Shown: positions 39,292-51,090 of the stretch, in pieces
Layout: each line of letters starts with the position of its first letter
Position numbering within the stretch: position 1 is the first letter of the stretch
DNA from: Coriolopsis trogii
Lineage: Eukaryota; Basidiomycota; Agaricomycetes; Polyporales; Polyporaceae
Length of the DNA stretch: 64,000 nt
NCBI GenBank assembly: GCA_020543525.1
Contig: JAHYIO010000036.1
Span: 1,426,001-1,490,000, forward strand
Direction: 5' to 3'
The notes under the pieces: model-generated
The model's database searches: none
What the model was told of the DNA's origin: nothing
The model's input: only the letters and a program-made list of their open reading frames with translations
Made by a program: the position numbers and the translations under genes

Positions 39292-41132
39292 ATGCATCCC
39301 GCCTTATACTTCGACATCTACACCAAAGAGCTTCATCATTATGGTCTAGGGCATCCTTTATGGGTAGCGGATCCTGACGAGAATTTTGGGGAAGTCCGCC
39401 TTGGAAGCGTCGGCTACCTGGAACATGGCCACTTTTGCTGCCTCTTCGACACAATCGAAACCGCTCGCAACCAAAAGGAGCGCAGAGTACCGCCCAACTT
39501 CACTCCTTTCACCATACAGGGGGAACCTCCGCGGGAGGCGAAGCGATCCATTCCCCACATTGTGACGATGAATTACATGCACGGGAGCAGTATACACTCC
39601 TTCTCCGTCTCTGGGAATGTGTCGACGAAGTGAGGAATCACATTCGCAGTCTCAGGAATGCTCGTGCTGACAGACATTACAATATCCAGTATAGGACCGG
39701 CGACTCTCGGGGCGGGTTGGACATTCCAGACCTCTAGCACCTCCGGGGCGTTTCTCCTCCTCAAGGGTGGAGCCCACAAGGAGTGGCTGGATTGCACCTT
39801 GGCTATCCAGGAGTACGTGAAGGAGAACATCTTGGGCTGGCACGCTTTCGTACGCGACGTTCTGAAGATGGACCTGAAGGAGGAGGACATCGTCTTCGTC
39901 TATGGCTTTGTGAAGACCGCAGTATCGGCGTCGGCATGCTTCCAATCAGAGAAGCTTCGCCGGGGTGTGACTCTTACTGGGAGTTGTCCCTTGTCTTCGC
40001 TGGTATCCGGCGCTCTCGCGCTCGAATTCCAGGAAGAAAACGGTGGACCCATCGCAGTCACTCCTCCTAAAGTGACCCCGGAGTCGACCCCTAGCACCGG
40101 AGTTATGGAATTAGGTAATGAGAGGGTTCCAATCTCCCTCGACACTCGCATTGGTCCTCCCCGCTTAGCGGATAAGTGGGATAGTATGACGGATGAAGAG
40201 CTTGCAGAAAGCAACCAGTGCATCTTCTTACAATACTTCAAAGCCAGGAGGCGCCTCAAGCTTGGGTTCTTACCCCGCAAGATCATCGCTAGCGCAGGCC
40301 CTCATCAACTTCCCCCCTCGGATCCCCCCGCAGCTTCGCCTCCCGTCTGCTCGCGGGACGCCGTAGGCGACGATGATTTCGAGGTGATCTCGGAGCTGGA
40401 GAGCCTGGATGAGAGCCTCGGTGTTCGTCGTGAGGAGGAATATGGCGTGGTCGATAGCCTCTTGGATTACATTTTGGAGGCACGTCTGGCTCTACCACAT
40501 TCTTTGATACTCATGCTGACTCTCGTAATACAGCACACCGGCGCGGACGTTGCATGCGCATCACATGCCGATGTCGCACGTCTGTTGAGGGTCAGTACGC
40601 GACGGCGATGTCTCCATGCAGATGTGCTCAACCTTCTCCGCTGCTTCTCAGGATTGCGAAGACCATCGAGATATGCAGACGACTCCGAGTCGGAGCGTGA
40701 TACCGGAAATCTCGAAGATATGCCTAGGTATGTCCAGCTATTCCGCCACTGGTGCGCTATCACCGGTCTCTAACAACTTCAACGCCTTCAGAGGACGGCA
40801 GATCAGGAGGTTATATCTCATCCGAGCCTGCATCGCATGACTCTAGACTCCGAGCCCTCGGCGATAAACAGAGTTCCTTGCCTTTGCGTACCACAGCGAA
40901 AGAGAAGACAAGTTGTGATGTGTCGCAGCCGGTACTCAAGCAAGCCAATCCACCGAGACGTCTATACGCCGGACAGACGGCTGCTGGTATGTACTTCATC
41001 GTGCTGACCGGTTGATCTTACTGGTAATGATGAGTCGCCTCTGTCTCCTGCATAGATCATTACGCTCACGCCACTGCTTGCCATGTCGAAAACGAGTCCA
41101 CGCGATTTCCCCCACTCGGACTTGTATTTTAG
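39292..41132 (+). CDS. Orphan-family protein with short tail, 510 aa
   Basis: Six exons (39292-39629, 39690-40479, 40534-40590, 40652-40727, 40792-40986, 41056-41132) give 510 aa. The module is divergent but complete: GLGHPLWVADP, SVGYLEHGHFCCLFDT, AFLLLKGGAH, EEDIVFVYGFVKTAV, NQCIFLQYFKARRR, VDSLLDYILE and HTGADVACASHADVARLL. The 57-nt and 76-nt exons have exactly the lengths found in the copies at 748 and 33754. The tail of about 90 residues after the 76-nt exon is Ser/Arg-rich with no domain. The intron 40480-40533 would need a GC donor. It is 54 nt and open, so retention would only add 18 residues. Confidence 0.7.
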
Positions 41133-41565
41133 GCATGTGGACGATAGTGCAGTACCGTACTACCGCATGGTCTGGGGAATTGGACTTCACCTTACCAATG
41201 TACAACAAGACACGACTTTAGCGGTCCGTTATCATGGATTGGCGGCCACTGAGTCACAAAACATCATACAGATGACCATATACAGCCCTTCGTCCGTTTT
41301 ATATTAAACATAGGGTCACGACTCCGAGTACACGAGCGGCAGTCCTTAAACGAGATAAGGTGCAAGCATGACAGTGCATCGCTGCTCGAGTACGTACTAG
41401 GTTCTCCCGAAGATGCAGTTGTCAATACTTCAATACGAATTGAACGAATGTTCAAATGAGTATGCTACTAGAAGCGGTACGAATGAAATGTATGATACGA
41501 CGACTGAACCAAAGAAGCGCATATAGCCCAAAAGAGTTCACGACACTCGGCATCCCTTATTTCAT
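41133..41565. other. Intergenic, convergent 3' ends
   Basis: Lies between the orphan-family gene (+) and the Pex26-like gene (-). A short frame at 41083-41307 overlaps the last exon in another frame and is probably not used. Confidence 0.45.
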
Positions 41566-43165
41566 TCAGACTAGCCCCCTGCCTGCCATCCGCACCGTAT
41601 CCATCACAGCACGCGCGAGCTCCTCCCACACCTGCCCAACAACGCTCGTCTGGCCCTCCGCGCCCCTCAACCGTCTCTTGACCGCATTCACTGTCCGACC
41701 GCCCGCGCCCGACGCCGACCCAGGCGCACCTCCCGCTCGCCGGCGCCGCAGGCGGAACACAAACGACACGACAGGAACGACAACAAACAGCACAGCATAG
41801 AGCACCACGCGCGACTTGGACGTGTTCTGGAGCACGCTCCCCAGCGACGCGCGCAAGAGCGCGAGCGTCGACAGCGGCCGACCGGTACTGCTGCTCCTCT
41901 CCGCTGCAGGTGCCCCGAACGACGACCGCCGGACAAGCGAAGAGGAGGGTCCGGGTCCGGGCCCCGTCGAAGGCGTGGACGAGCTCGAGCGCGAATTCGA
42001 CTTTGCTTTGGGATGCGCGTGACCGTTCGTTCGACGCGTCTTGGAGCGCTCGGCGGTGTGCGGCGTGATCGTGCGGGAGGTAGCGGTGCTTGCTATGCTG
42101 GACGAGGAGGCGGAATGGTTGGGTGCCCGGTCGGCGGCCGCGCGTGGTTTGGGGGTCGGCGTTTGGGAGGGGGTAAGCGGCGTGAGGGTGTGTACGCGCC
42201 GCGCGTTTGCGGAGGCGTGCGGGCGGGGCGAGTTGGGCGTGGCAGTGTGTGTGGAGGTGGAGGAAAAGGAGGAGTCTGAGTCTGAGGGCGCTGGGGAGGG
42301 CATGCGTGAGCTTGCCGCGGAGGAAGAGGAGGAGGTAGGGTCGGGCAGGAGCGCGACTTGCACGCGGGAGGCTGCCGTTGCTTCGGCGCGGAGTTGCCGC
42401 AGAGATGCGAGGAAATGCTGCAATCACAAGGATTCGGTGGATGGAAATGGAGACAGTGAGACGAGGGCGTACCTGGCGGACATCTGGGGGCAGCTCTCGC
42501 TCGTATGTCAGGAAATCCTCTGCGTATTCCCAGTCCTGTACGCGGGGAAGCACATGTAGGCAGTAGAGCTCGAGCACTTTTGCGTATGCTTGCGGGTCGT
42601 CGGCGTCGAGCTCCTGTCCGTGCTTTGCTAGCCAGTCCTCAATCATTCCCCTTCCTACTTCTGGGCAGTCGAGCTTGAGACTGGCGAGAACGAGGGTGAC
42701 AAGGATCTGTCCGGGGAGGTAGGCAGAACTCGGCTTTTGTGGAGGCTCTAATGGAGTGAACAAGTGTACAGAGCGAGCATGGAGGGTGGCTATTAGAGAC
42801 TCTGGAGTAAGCATAGAGTTGGCGCGGAGGGAGGACGGGAGAGCTTCGGGGTCTTGAGAAGGAGGGGTCGCATACAGGGTGGTTTCGAATGTCAGCCTGA
42901 GGATGTCCCACTTTCGTCGCTGCGACGAGAGCGCGTCCTTGGGGGTTGAGGAAGAATGAGGGGGATGTATGAGAGAGAAGGCAGATGAGAGCAAGGAGTT
43001 AGTCAGGGCAACATCGCGCTGAAGAAATGCTCGAGCAGCGCGAGGGTAGAGAGAGCGGAGAGTGGCTACAGCTGACGACGAGGACGGTCTTGAGGCTGTC
43101 TGCGAGGCCTTGAGAGGCAACACAGAGGGAGGCTCTGTCGTGACTGTGGTAGTCGCTGCAGGCAT
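41566..43165 (-). CDS. Tail-anchored membrane protein, Pex26/Pex15-like candidate
   Basis: Two exons (43165-42473 and 42417-41566) encode 514 aa. The N-terminal half is helical: KWDILRLTFETTLYATPP, LVTLVLASLKLDCPEVGRGM, VLELYCLHVLPRVQDWEYAE. A long Ser/Pro/Thr-rich linker follows, then one hydrophobic helix (VVLYAVLFVVVPVVSFVF) followed by RLRRRR. One C-terminal helix with a basic flank is the layout of the peroxisomal anchor proteins Pex15/Pex26, and the helical half resembles what I recall of basidiomycete Pex26. I hold this only as a candidate; any tail-anchored protein of the ER or mitochondria would share the layout. The C-terminus after the helix is long for a tail anchor (about 60 residues). 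Confidence 0.6.
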
Positions 43166-43682
43166 GCTGCTCTATCGTGGCGTACTACCGAGTGCTGACC
43201 GATGCGGGTGTCGTCGACGTCGTTGATGACTTGAGACCAGGACATCGAGCTTGTCCTTGGAATGCGGGGTTTCCGGCAACTCCTCGCCGCCCGTACCGAG
43301 TTTCCCACAGTCTATTCCCGGCAAGTCCCGGTGTCCCTCCTGCTTTGGATGATCCATGGCCTCCAGCTGCTCAACTTTGTCAGGACCACAACACAACACC
43401 TGAACGCAAGCATGCTGGCTCACTACAGGCTTTCATGTCCATGCATTGCGGCAGGCTCAAAGATACATATGTACGCTGACTCAAGCCTTGCACGACCTCA
43501 ACCACTGTGGTACTTCGGGGTGCGAATAGGATAGGTCAAGGTGGCTCGCGATGAGGTCATTGCATACGCGCATCTCATGCACATTCAGTCTACAAAGGTA
43601 CCCCTCCCAGCTTAGCACACCATTCTAATCCCCCCTCATATCTCTCTTTACCACTGACGTCCAGTCTGCATCGTTGCCCGAC
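43166..43682. promoter_or_regulatory. Divergent intergenic region
   Basis: 517 bp between the start codons of the tail-anchored protein (-) and the dehydrogenase (+). It presumably holds both promoters. No specific element recognised. Confidence 0.4.
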
Positions 43683-45153
43683 ATGGCTATGCTCCTCCAG
43701 GTGCGCTCGAACCTGCCTCAACCATCGTGTGTAGGTGCTCACCAAGTCTATTCACTAGCTTACAACCTTTTTCACCCAATACCTCTATGGCGCCAAACAC
43801 CAAGTCGCGAAGCAGCCGGACGCCCTTCGCATCGGTATCCTTTCGACTGCCCAAATCAACACCGCTGCAATCATCGACCCAGCGAAGAGTCATGGAGGCG
43901 TCATCATCTCTGCCGTCGCTTCCCGCAATCTCCAACAAGCACAAGAGTACGCGAAGAAATACGACATCCCGAAGGCTTACGGATCGTATGAGGATTTGCT
44001 GAACGAGCCTGGTATTGACGCTGTGTACATTGGCCTGCCTAACGGAATGCACGGAAGTGAGTGACTCTCTCAAATGCTTGACTATATGCGTCAGCCCTGA
44101 CGCGTCGACGTCACCGCAGCATGGGCAAAGAAGGCTCTCAACGCGGGCAAGCACGTCCTGTTAGAGAAGCCATTCACCTCCAACGCAGACGAAGCTCGAT
44201 CTCTCGTCGAACTTGCCGTCGCGAAAGGTCTCATCCTCGTCGAAGCCTTCCACTGGCAATTCTATGTGCGTACTCACCTTCGATCGCTGTAAGGATAGCA
44301 TGGTGCTGACTCACACAAGCCCGCCGCCCACGCCTTGAAAGCAATCATTGACAGCGGAAAGTATGGTCCAATCCTCCGCACATATGCGCGCATGACGACG
44401 CCCCAAGGCACCATTCCGCGCAACGACATTCGTTGGCAGTATGCGCTCGGTGGTGGCACCCTGATGGACATGACATACGTCATTTCCTCAACGCGCTACT
44501 TCCTCGGCGCGAGCACCCCGCGCGAGGTAGTGGAAGCAAAAGCTCGGCCTTACCACGCCGACCCGCGAGTCGACGAGGCTATGGAGGCGACGTTGCGGTT
44601 CGACCAGGACGGGCGGATGGTCGAGAGCAAGATCTACGGCGACATGTGGCGCGCCAACATCCTCGGTGTCGTTCCTCGATTCTGGGAGGCCCCCAGTATC
44701 GAAATCGAGACGGAGCACGCGAACATCTACTTCTACAAGTAGGTTCTCGTGTCTGATCATGCTGCACCGTGCTGACGGACGTGTACGTTTGTAGTTTCAT
44801 GATGCCGCACCTGTACCACTACATCACTATCTACGACAAGCGCACGAAGCAGACGACTACTGAAAAGTTCTACTCTGGCGGCCCGCAATGGAAACAGAGG
44901 GGCGAGCCGTGGTGGAGCACTTACAGGTACGTTGATCTACTTGCGACAGTGGACTCTTCACTAACTCGGTGGCGGCTGTGGCAGGTACCAGCTGGAGGCA
45001 TTTGTGGACATGGTGCGAGGGCGTACGCCACCGCACTGGGTCACGCTCGACAGCAGCATCGCGCAAATGGAGACCGTCGACATGGTGTACGAGAAGTCCG
45101 GCTTGGGCAAGCGGCTCCCGACCCCTGAGGGCTACGAGGCGCCTCGAGTGTGA
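43683..45153 (+). CDS. Gfo/Idh/MocA oxidoreductase, D-xylose 1-dehydrogenase-like
   Basis: NAD(P)-dependent sugar dehydrogenase family; fungal members of this size oxidise D-xylose or related sugars. Six exons (43683-43700, 43759-44056, 44120-44265, 44320-44738, 44795-44926, 44985-45153) encode 393 aa. Visible elements are [16 protein letters not shown] (Rossmann strand, Ala-rich variant of GxGxxG), [28 protein letters not shown] (the EKP catalytic-lysine motif), [15 protein letters not shown] and [28 protein letters not shown] segment near the end is typical of the family. The first exon is 18 nt, and the ATG was chosen because it splices in phase to the conserved N-terminal helix. Confidence 0.85.
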
Positions 45154-45808
45154 AAGAAGAGAGAAGTTGACTACTGCTTTTCCTAATGCCACTCATGCAC
45201 GCATGTACCATGTACTCGTGTCGCCCTTTCCCGTATCTCCAAGGCCGTTCCTTATTGTCTTGTGCTTGCGCGTTCTGCAGTGCATGTCACTTGTGATTCC
45301 TGACGGAGCTAACGCAAGGCACGCTCGAGCCTCGAGGGCGTTCTGATGACATCAAAAAATCGCACAGTCGGTGGCCGCTGCCGGCATTGTCGAGCTCATC
45401 GAGAGACCCGATGACCGTTACGGGACACGGTGTCTCTCGGCACCGCGGCTGTCCACGCCAGGTTGCGATTGAGGTCAGGCCGTGGTTTATCCGGGCAAGC
45501 AGTTGGGCTGCGACATAAGTACAGCTCGCGCGATCGCGGAACGTCATCTGAGCAGCAAGCAGACCTTTTTAGAGGGAGCCAACGCGGCGAGCAAACAAAC
45601 ACCCCGAGTCCCGACCAGTGGGACACGTCTGCACACCACGCAGCTCAGGAGCCCGACCCCGTCTTCCAAGCCTCCGACTCTCCAAGCTCCAATCGCGAAC
45701 CCCAAGCTGCAACAGCCAAACACCGACGCCAACAAGACTACTCAACCTTGACCCATCTACATAACGTGCAAGAAGACCGAAGAGCAGAGCCGAGAGGCGC
45801 CTCAGAGG
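45154..45808. other. Intergenic
   Basis: No gene supported. It holds the 3' flank of the dehydrogenase and the promoter of the epimerase. A C/A-rich stretch (45640-45760) precedes the next start codon, a common 5' untranslated composition in these fungi. Confidence 0.45.
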
Positions 45809-47038
45809 ATGAAGATCGCAGTGACAGGCTGCAACGGCGACGTCGGCACCCGCGTCGTCCTCGCCGCGCTTGCGCGCGGGCACACCGTCGTCGGGATCGA
45901 CTCGACGCCGACCGTCCCGGACGCCCTCTTGCCGCACCTCGATGCGACTGCGGCAAACACGGAGGACGGACCGAGCTCGAGCTCGAGCTCGAGCGCGGGA
46001 GGAGTCACTGGCTCTAGCCCTGGGAGCGTCGGCGGGGGGCGGTTCGTGTTCCACGCGGCTGACCTGCGCGACTATGACCGGGCGCGTGCGCTGTTGGAGG
46101 GATGCGAGGCGGTCGTGCAGCTCGCGGCGATGCGCACGCCGGGGGACTATGTCGTCGAGACGCACAATACGTGAGGCTCTTTCGACCGGTCGTCTGACGG
46201 TTTGGAGCATGCCGAGATCCTGACTCGCGTCGTATGTCGTTCGGCCTTGCAGGAACGTCGTCATCTCGTGGAACATCCTCCGGGCGTGTGCAGAGGTGCG
46301 TATTGATGCACGGCGTCTTGTGTGGGGCTCAGGGTTCGCTGATCGTGCGCCCTTGGTTCGTGCTATGGACAGCTCGAGATCAACCGCGTCGCGCAGGCGT
46401 CCTCGGTGAACGTCATCCCGCTCGTGTGGACTGAGCGCAAGGACTTCCAGTACTTCCCGCTGGACGAGGAGCACCCGTGTCGGCCAGATGAGCCATACGG
46501 CCTCTCCAAAGTGTATGTCCTCTCACTGACCCCCCCCGTTTCTCCCTCTCCTTCCGCGCCATCGATGAGCTGAACGCATATATGTGTGGGGTACAGCATC
46601 TGCGAGCTACAAGCGGAGACCATTGTGCGTCGATATCCGCACATGCGCGTCGCGAGCCTCCGCCTCTCCTGGTCCCTCCCCAGCCGACAACACGCGATGC
46701 GCGACGACCCGCAGCGGCGGATGACGGACCTCTGGGGGTATGTCCAGGAAGACGCCGCCGCCGATGCGTTCCTCCTCGCCGTCGCAGAGGACAAGGGTAG
46801 GGAGCAGTGGAGCGGGCACGAGGCGTTCTTCATCACCGCGCCGGACACGGCGGACGAGCTGCCGTCGATGGAACTGAAGGAGCGGTACTGGAAGGAGGTA
46901 CCGATCAAGGAGGGCAAGGATCTGAGCGGGCACAAGGGCTTCTTTGACTGTTCGAAGGCGGAGAGGCTGCTGGGGTGGGTGCATCGGAATCCGGAAGAAT
47001 CACCGCTTGTTCGTTATGACGGATGTAGGAACGTCTGA
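45809..47038 (+). CDS. NAD(P)-dependent epimerase/dehydratase (extended SDR)
   Basis: Four exons (45809-46170, 46253-46295, 46373-46512, 46597-47038) encode 328 aa. The N-terminus MKIAVTGCNGDVGTRVV carries the extended-SDR TGxxGxxG nucleotide-binding loop (here TGCNGDVG). Next come a loop with Ser repeats, DLRDY, VVQLAAMRTPGDY, SSVNVI, and EPYGLSKVICE, which is the YxxxK active site (Tyr-Lys), with Ser just before it. The C-terminal part (FFITAPDTAD, CSKAERLLGWVHR) fits sugar or flavanone-type epimerases of fungi. Substrate unknown. Its last 25 coding bases overlap the last exon of NPR3 on the other strand. Confidence 0.82.
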
Positions 47039-49655
47039 AGCTGTATTATGCTGTCAGAGACGACTTTGCCTGATCCATAGAGAAGCTGGAACGTACGTAT
47101 TCTTCGTAGTGGTGGAGGACCTCTCGGAGCTGTTTGCGCGAGATTTTGGCCTGGTACAGAATCTCGTCATCGGAGCACTTTCCGTCAAAGTATTGGTGGA
47201 TACTGTATCATCACCTAGGTCAGAGAGAACACGAGGAAACGTGAATTAGATAGCCGGCTCACCGCTCGAAGCGTTGAACGATTTGCGGGTCCTTCCCCTC
47301 CGACATCGCCGCCAGCCATCGTCTCTCAAGCGGCGTCGCACGCGCAGGGTCTGCGATCATCGACGCGATATGGTCATTCCCGCCAGTGCGATAATACTCA
47401 TCCCACCTGGCCTCGTCGGCCGAACTGGACAAGAACTCTTCTTCCATCTCGTCTGGCTTCTCGGGCTCGGGCTCTGTTCCGTTATCTACCCAGGGCTTGG
47501 CTTGGTCAGGAGACCGCTGACGCGTTTGCTTCCGTGCGGTTTTCGGGGAGAGAGACACCCAGTACTGGACGGGACTCGATTCGGACACCGTCTCAAGCTC
47601 GGGCCCGTCCTTGTCGCCCGCATCGTCGTCTGCACGAGCCCGTCTGCGTCCACGTCTGCGATCCGGACTGTCATTCCTACGCTCGCGGCTGCGTCCTATG
47701 CTCCTTGCTCGAGAACGCGACCTTTTGCGCATAACGTGTTCTTCCCACTTCTTGCGCACACGCTGCTTGAGCTCCGTGGGGGCGATGATGCGGATGCGGA
47801 GGTGAAGCCGGATGAGGAGGTCACGTTTGAGCATCCAGAGGACGACCTCGACGTAGAGCGAGATGAGATCCTTGGAACCGACAACGGTCGTGTAGAAGTG
47901 GTTTGTCGTTTGTTTGTGTGTCTCCGTCGAGATCATCGCCAACAGCTTCGGCAAGGGGGGCACGCCCGCTTGGCCAAAGGTGCGGGAAAACTCTTCAGAC
48001 AGACTTGCAAGTCTGTCACTATTTGGTTAGGAAATAATATGATTGCATCTAGCGGGGCGTACGCACGGAGCGGGGAACTTCTGAGGCACGGAGAACACGG
48101 TCTTCAAGCTCGGATGCACGACGTCGACCACCTTGGCCCTGCGGTGGAGGACCAGCCAGCGGACAGCAGGGTATACCTGGCTCTCAAGGTTCCAATCGAG
48201 CAAGCTAGCCATATCAGCCAAGCTGAGCATGGCCGATGCCAGGTCCAGGAAGCGGATAAGCTGCTCGGCCAACTCTCTCTCTTCCGCGTTGAGTTGAGCG
48301 GCTCGCAGCTGCATGTACAACTCGTAACCCTGTTCATCGTCTCCGTCGAGGCGCAACAGCGCCTTCCACGGGGTCAGAGCGGGGAGTCGCCAGGCGAAAC
48401 TCATATCCGGGCCCCACGCGTTCGGCTCCCCATCATCACCTTCATATTCCTCCTCGTACTCGATATCCTCGTCGGCATGGAGGAGGGAGTCGATGTACGG
48501 AGGAAGCTGTAGCTCGAGAGGAAGACCGTGGAGGGTAATTTGAGCTATAGAGTTCTCCTTGATGGAATCGTACAAAGTCTTCATAGCGGGTGCGATTGTC
48601 GACATCTCGAGAGCGCGATACATGAAATCAGAGAACGATTCGCCTGCATATATGCGGACCGTTCGATCAAGGCGAACGGGGAATGACATGCGTAACTACG
48701 TACCTTTGTTCGCATAATCCTCCTTGAGGGAACCAAGCAGCTCGCTTTCAGTCTCCACATACCGACTCAGGACCTGCTCCTGGTAAAGCACTGCGGCAAC
48801 ATTGAACGCGATCTGCTGGTAGATTGTGTCAAAGTATCGCGCGATGTTTCCCGACGCGGATGATGACGGGTCAGGCAAGTCAAGCACGACCACAAAGTGA
48901 AACGTCTGCATGCCGCCGTCCCCTGTAGGCCGCCGGCCCTCGTTTCCTTCAGTACTCGGTCGATCCCCCCTCTCCATCCTCTCCAATCCCGCCGCGTCCG
49001 GAGTGAGCTGACGCTCGCTCTCTTCTGGAGACTGCCCCTTCTTCGACCCGCGCCCGCGCGCCGTCCCTCGCGCACTCTCCTTCTCCTGCTTGAACCGCCA
49101 GCCGCCGTCTCCGTCCGCGCAAACCGGGTGGCCAATAAACACCAGATCGTCCACGACCAGCTCGAACTTCTGGTGGCACATCGACGCCTGTGGACACAGA
49201 ATCCCCGCGAGGAACTCGGCCGAATATCCGAGCAGCGTGTCGTACTCGTCTCCCATCGTGTCCCCTACCGCCGTGCCATCGTCCCCCGCATAATCGAGGC
49301 CGAGGTTCAGGCTGTCCTTGGATTTCGACGGCGAGGCGCGCCGTGAAGTCGGGTGAGAGGGCGGGTGGCTGAAGGAGACTGTTCTGGACTTGCGCGTGCG
49401 CGGCCGCTGCCACCAATACTCAGACGCGTCCTCGGGCGAGAGGGCGGAGAAATCCCAATGGGGTTCGTCCACTGCGCTATCGGGGCTGTTTGCTGCGCGC
49501 CATGGATTGTCTGCAAGTGCCCCAGGGAAGTCGTTCGTGGGCAGAGGACGCGCGAGCCGGTGGATCGTCTTGGGCGAGGGAGGCCAATGATAGACGAGGT
49601 TCGAGCCCTTTGCGGAAGACGTGACGAGCAGGATGCAGAGCAATGTCTCACTCAT
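47014..49655 (-). CDS. NPR3: Nitrogen permease regulator 3 (GATOR1/SEACIT subunit)
   Basis: Subunit of the Npr2-Npr3-Iml1 complex that inhibits TORC1 on amino-acid shortage at the vacuole. Five exons (49655-48704, 48643-48067, 48012-47263, 47202-47097, 47040-47014) encode 803 aa. The N-terminus ETLLCILLVTSSAKGSNLVYHWPP is the conserved longin-like start. Further landmarks are LLGYSAEFLAGILCP, FELVVDDLVFIGHPV, NVAAVLYQEQ, TLYDSIKENSIAQITL, FSRTFGQAGVPPLPKLLAM, and the C-terminal YFDGKCSDDEILYQ, LREVLHHYEEY and LQTFLHPS. Low-complexity inserts (Arg/Ser-rich around residue 590) lengthen the protein, as is usual in basidiomycetes. The last exon has 8 codons plus stop and lies antisense to the epimerase end. 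Confidence 0.9.
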
Positions 49656-49827
49656 GATGTTGCTGGCATTTTCCGGCAGTTACACAGAGTTTCAACACCT
49701 GGGTGGTCAGGAGATTACAGAGATGGTGGGAGTCGGGAACAAGTTCGTTACACGTTATGAGCGCTCAGAATGATTTTCGTGGCGTCAGGTCCGTCAACAT
49801 TCTCGATGCAATAACCCTAGGGCATGT

Positions 49828-50278
49828 TACAGCTGTTTTCACACAGCTTGTCGTTTGGCGCCGCGCGCGAGTTGCGCGCCATCGCTTGCCTCTCGCTGCG
49901 ACCATTCCCCCCGAAAAGCAGAACAGCGATATCTCCTCGAGTTCTCCACGTATCCTCTCGATTCTCTCATGTACTTGCTCGTCTCTACGGTCTGCAGGGC
50001 TGTGAACTGGTCTACTGCTGCTGCGAACACTCTGTCAAATACTACCTGGTACCTACATTGTGCGCCACAGCCAATGCAGAACAAGGATTCCGCAACAACC
50101 TCAAGACATAGCGCCGCCATTTCTTCACTGCTGGACGCTATATGACTACCCCGAGGGCCTGACAACAAGTTTGCACCGGGAGCATGCATCCGGGGGTTGT
50201 TGTCCAACCCCCTCCCCCTCCCCCAAGCCGGGTGTTCCCTGGAGCGTGGCATACATCTACGTTCCTCGCGGGAGGTTA
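49828..50278. repeat. Left arm, 451-bp inverted repeat
   Basis: Starts TACAGCTGTTTTCACACAGC and ends near GCGGGAGGTTA. It is the reverse complement of 51091-51541, with eight differences counted by hand. A poly-pyrimidine tract (CCCCCTCCCCCTCCCCC) lies near its inner end. Confidence 0.92.
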
Positions 50279-51090
50279 CGAGAGGGAAGATGTGGGCTTA
50301 GGACGTCATGTACGAGGTTGGGAGGAGACACGGATGGCTCGATTGTGATCACGGTATGCTTCATGTACGATCTTTTTTTCTGTCCTGTCTCTCCCCTACT
50401 CCCCCTCATCCCTCGTGATGTACCTGGATACTGTCGCCTGAGCTCTAAGACCTTGTAGCATGCTGTACACTGTGTCTCATTAACACATAGTATCCCTCCA
50501 ATTAGATGCTTAACCCGCAATGTCGCATGCAAGTCTGATGCGCATGGCGGAGTGTGCATACTGGTCATGATGAGCGGGTCTGGATGTTTGTATTCTTCAC
50601 TTCATACTCCATGTCCACCGTTTCCCTACTCTTCCATAATCTGGAGTTTCATGCACACTCACTTTACAATGTCACCACACTACCAATGGCAAATCAGCAC
50701 AACTTGTGATTACGTCTGCCTCCTGTCATATCTGCCAAACCCAAAGAGAAAGCACCTGCACAACCATTGTCAGAGGTAGCGAATGTGAACCACAAACCGA
50801 CAGGGGTTTGGTTGAACGCGCCATGGATGTTGGGAGAGAAGCAGGAGATGCCGAGCTGGGTGGCTTGTATGGACAAGGCGCAGTGACAGTTGAACATTGT
50901 ACACAAAGTGATATCGGAATGAACATGACCGCCGCCATATTACATGCCAATACCGTATGCAAAGATGGACGAGGAAGGGCAGGAGAATGGGGCAGAGGAA
51001 GATCATACATGAAGCATACCATCGCCGGGATTGCATCCATCTTTCTATTCATATCCGATTCAACATCCACATCCAACCTCTTCCATATCC

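Noticed and set aside
41468..43165. 565-codon minus-strand frame taken as one uninterrupted gene
   Set aside because: It reads through a GT-AG intron (42472-42418) into an Arg/Ala-rich wrong frame. The spliced model gives a typical membrane anchor instead.
47274..48512. 412-codon plus-strand frame
   Set aside because: It lies antisense to NPR3 exons, whose motifs are conserved. It is open only because of codon bias on the other strand.
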